A stretch of DNA of 54,949 bases. Source: Symploca sp. SIO1C2 (lineage in GTDB: Bacteria > Cyanobacteriota > Cyanobacteriia > Cyanobacteriales > Coleofasciculaceae). The number at the start of each line of letters is the position of its first letter. Position 1 is the stretch's first letter. A model generated the notes under the pieces. The model had not been told where the DNA came from. It searched no databases and was given only the letters and a program-made list of their open reading frames with translations. The DNA is taken from contig JAAHFP010000002.1 of assembly GCA_010672925.1 (NCBI GenBank), positions 166,351-221,299 on the forward strand, written 5' to 3'. A program made the position numbers and the translations under genes. Of the stretch, positions 53,858 to 54,949 are shown one piece after another.

Positions 53858-54625
53858 ATGAACACCAAGAATCATCGACTCTCTATACTCAAAATTATTT
53901 GTCTCCCCATACTAACTTTACTTCTAGGACTTTGCTTTGCAGGAGAACTAAGAGCTCAAACACTGCCTCTTGCCGAAAATCTGATTAACTTGAACTCCAG
54001 CGAAGGAGAAGCGTTACTGATGGAAAGTGAGGCAAGGCAAGACTATTTACCTTTGAGTATTCAGTTTGTTACCCAAAAAAGCGTTACTTACTGTGGAGTA
54101 GCTAGTATGGTTATGGTGTTGAATGCTCTCTCGGTTCCTGCACCAGAAACACCGGAGTTTGGTCAATATAACACTTTCACTCAAGATAATCTTTTCAATG
54201 CCAAAGCAACAGAAGTAAGCAACCCTGAAGTTGTTGCTCGTCAAGGCATTACTTTAGCTGAATTAGGTAAAATCTTAGAAAGCTATCCAGTAACAGCAGA
54301 AGTTCACCACGGTGGTGAGGTAACATTGGCAGAATTCCGCAATTTGCTAGGGTCGAATTTGCAAGATTCCAACAATTTTGTCCTAGTTAATTACTTACGT
54401 AAGACTATTCGCCAGGAAACAGGAGGACATATTTCCCCAGTAGCTGCTTATAATGAAGAAACAGACCGTTTTCTCATTTTAGATGTTTCACGCTACAAGT
54501 ATCCTCCAGTTTGGGTAAAAGCTGAAGAACTTTGGCAAGCGATCGCAACTATAGATTCTACTTCCGGGAAGACAAGGGGGTTTGTCTTAGTAAGTTCAGG
54601 GGGTGATAATACACTTGAAAAGTAG
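53858..54625 (+). CDS. Secreted phytochelatin-synthase-like protein
   Basis: A 255-residue papain-fold enzyme. Residues ~10-33 are a signal sequence (IICLPILTLLLGLCFAGEL) ending LRAQ. The catalytic triad is visible: Cys79 in VTYCGVASM, His191 in GGHISPVAAY, Asp209 in LILDVSRYKYPPVWV. Prokaryotic members have only this N-terminal catalytic domain; the Nostoc homologue mainly cleaves glycine from glutathione and makes little phytochelatin. The signal peptide points to a periplasmic or lipoprotein-like location, so it may degrade glutathione outside the cytoplasm or handle metals. CTACCAC repeats run up to the start codon. Confidence 0.92.
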   Translation: MNTKNHRLSILKIICLPILTLLLGLCFAGELRAQTLPLAENLINLNSSEGEALLMESEARQDYLPLSIQFVTQKSVTYCGVASMVMVLNALSVPAPETPEFGQYNTFTQDNLFNAKATEVSNPEVVARQGITLAELGKILESYPVTAEVHHGGEVTLAEFRNLLGSNLQDSNNFVLVNYLRKTIRQETGGHISPVAAYNEETDRFLILDVSRYKYPPVWVKAEELWQAIATIDSTSGKTRGFVLVSSGGDNTLEK

Positions 54626-54949
54626 TCTGGGTTTGTGGTGTAGCAGACAAAATCGCAAATGGGTTGCATATTCAATAAACTTACAGATCCTTCAACTGTG
54701 GACTTGTTATTGGGCTCAATATTCCATCGTTAAGCCTATACTTATTCATTACTGATTGATCTAAATACCCTTGACTTGGGTATTGCTCTAAAACCTTTAA
54801 ACACCATGCAAACAGAGTTCTACCTGTTGGGCAACCGGGTTGATTTAACCCGATATTTGCCTTTGTACACAGCCATAGGTTTGTTGCAATCATTTTCTAT
54901 GGATTGATCGTGTAGAGACGTTGCATGCAACGTCTCTACACTATGATTG
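54626..54949. other. Right-edge spacer
   Basis: No gene is supported in the last ~320 bp. A 70-codon minus-strand frame (54681-54893) has no recognisable motif or ribosome-binding site. The only clear element is the palindrome at its end. Confidence 0.4.
54912..54939. repeat. 28-bp perfect palindrome, family 1, copy C
   Basis: Identical to the copy at 8114-8141 (GTAGAGACGTTGCA and its reverse complement), with one more matching base on each side. Confidence 0.9.

Noticed and set aside
54681-54893. 70-codon minus-strand frame at the right edge
   Set aside because: No motif, no ribosome-binding site; length is within chance expectation for this composition.

Overview
The window comes from a cyanobacterium, probably a large-genome filamentous one. 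The evidence is the many HIP1-type GCGATCGC octamers, typically cyanobacterial proteins (DUF3143 plus J-domain pair, DUF2288, Uma2 nuclease, CHAT/CHASE2 and haemagglutinin-CHAT proteins, secreted phytochelatin-synthase-like protein), and intergenic DNA full of 7-bp tandem repeats and palindromic repeats. The genus cannot be fixed from the sequence alone. All calls were made by reading the sequence; no database search was run.

Region 1 (1-7 kb) is an accessory locus built by local duplication and decay. It holds the end of a class 3 lipase-like protein, two small secreted cysteine-rich proteins, a fusion of a periplasmic-binding-protein sensor to a pentameric ligand-gated ion channel, and another secreted protein. 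Between them lie a decayed copy of the channel gene, a scrap of a cysteine-rich gene and two scraps of a reverse transcriptase. The lipase C-terminus and the two cysteine-rich proteins appear to share one CC...C...C module.

Region 2 (7-10.6 kb): a membrane-anchored protein of unknown role and a GH5 endoglucanase-like enzyme with two CBM2 domains, both on the minus strand.

Region 3 (10.7-21.8 kb) is a caspase-like island between two nearly identical inverted repeats of about 127 bp. It contains a CHAT-CHASE2 protein split by a frameshift in a run of seven G, a secreted partner, a PD-(D/E)XK nuclease, a PIN toxin with a small downstream partner, and a 1.7-kb-residue haemagglutinin-CHAT protein. 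An RTX calcium-binding protein follows outside the repeat.

Region 4 (23-33 kb) is mostly core: NYN ribonuclease, tRNA-Glu, ExbB-like protein, clpC, rimI, lysA, diadenylate cyclase, uppS, DUF3143 and a J-domain membrane protein. lysA, dacA and uppS are co-directional and link cell-wall precursor synthesis with c-di-AMP signalling.

Region 5 (33-42 kb): a two-gene RND efflux unit without an outer-membrane channel, then an EamA exporter with an ATP-grasp ligase that looks like a small make-and-export cassette. Region 6 (42-55 kb): a non-canonical PilB/GspE ATPase, gltX, a glycosyltransferase and a methyltransferase, tRNA-Asp, Uma2, nadE, DUF2288, a TnpB element and the phytochelatin-synthase-like gene.

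A theme of the window is that the same short repeats that fill the spacers also sit in frame inside several genes (CHAT-CHASE2, its secreted partner, rimI, the RND pump and the 3' end of nadE).
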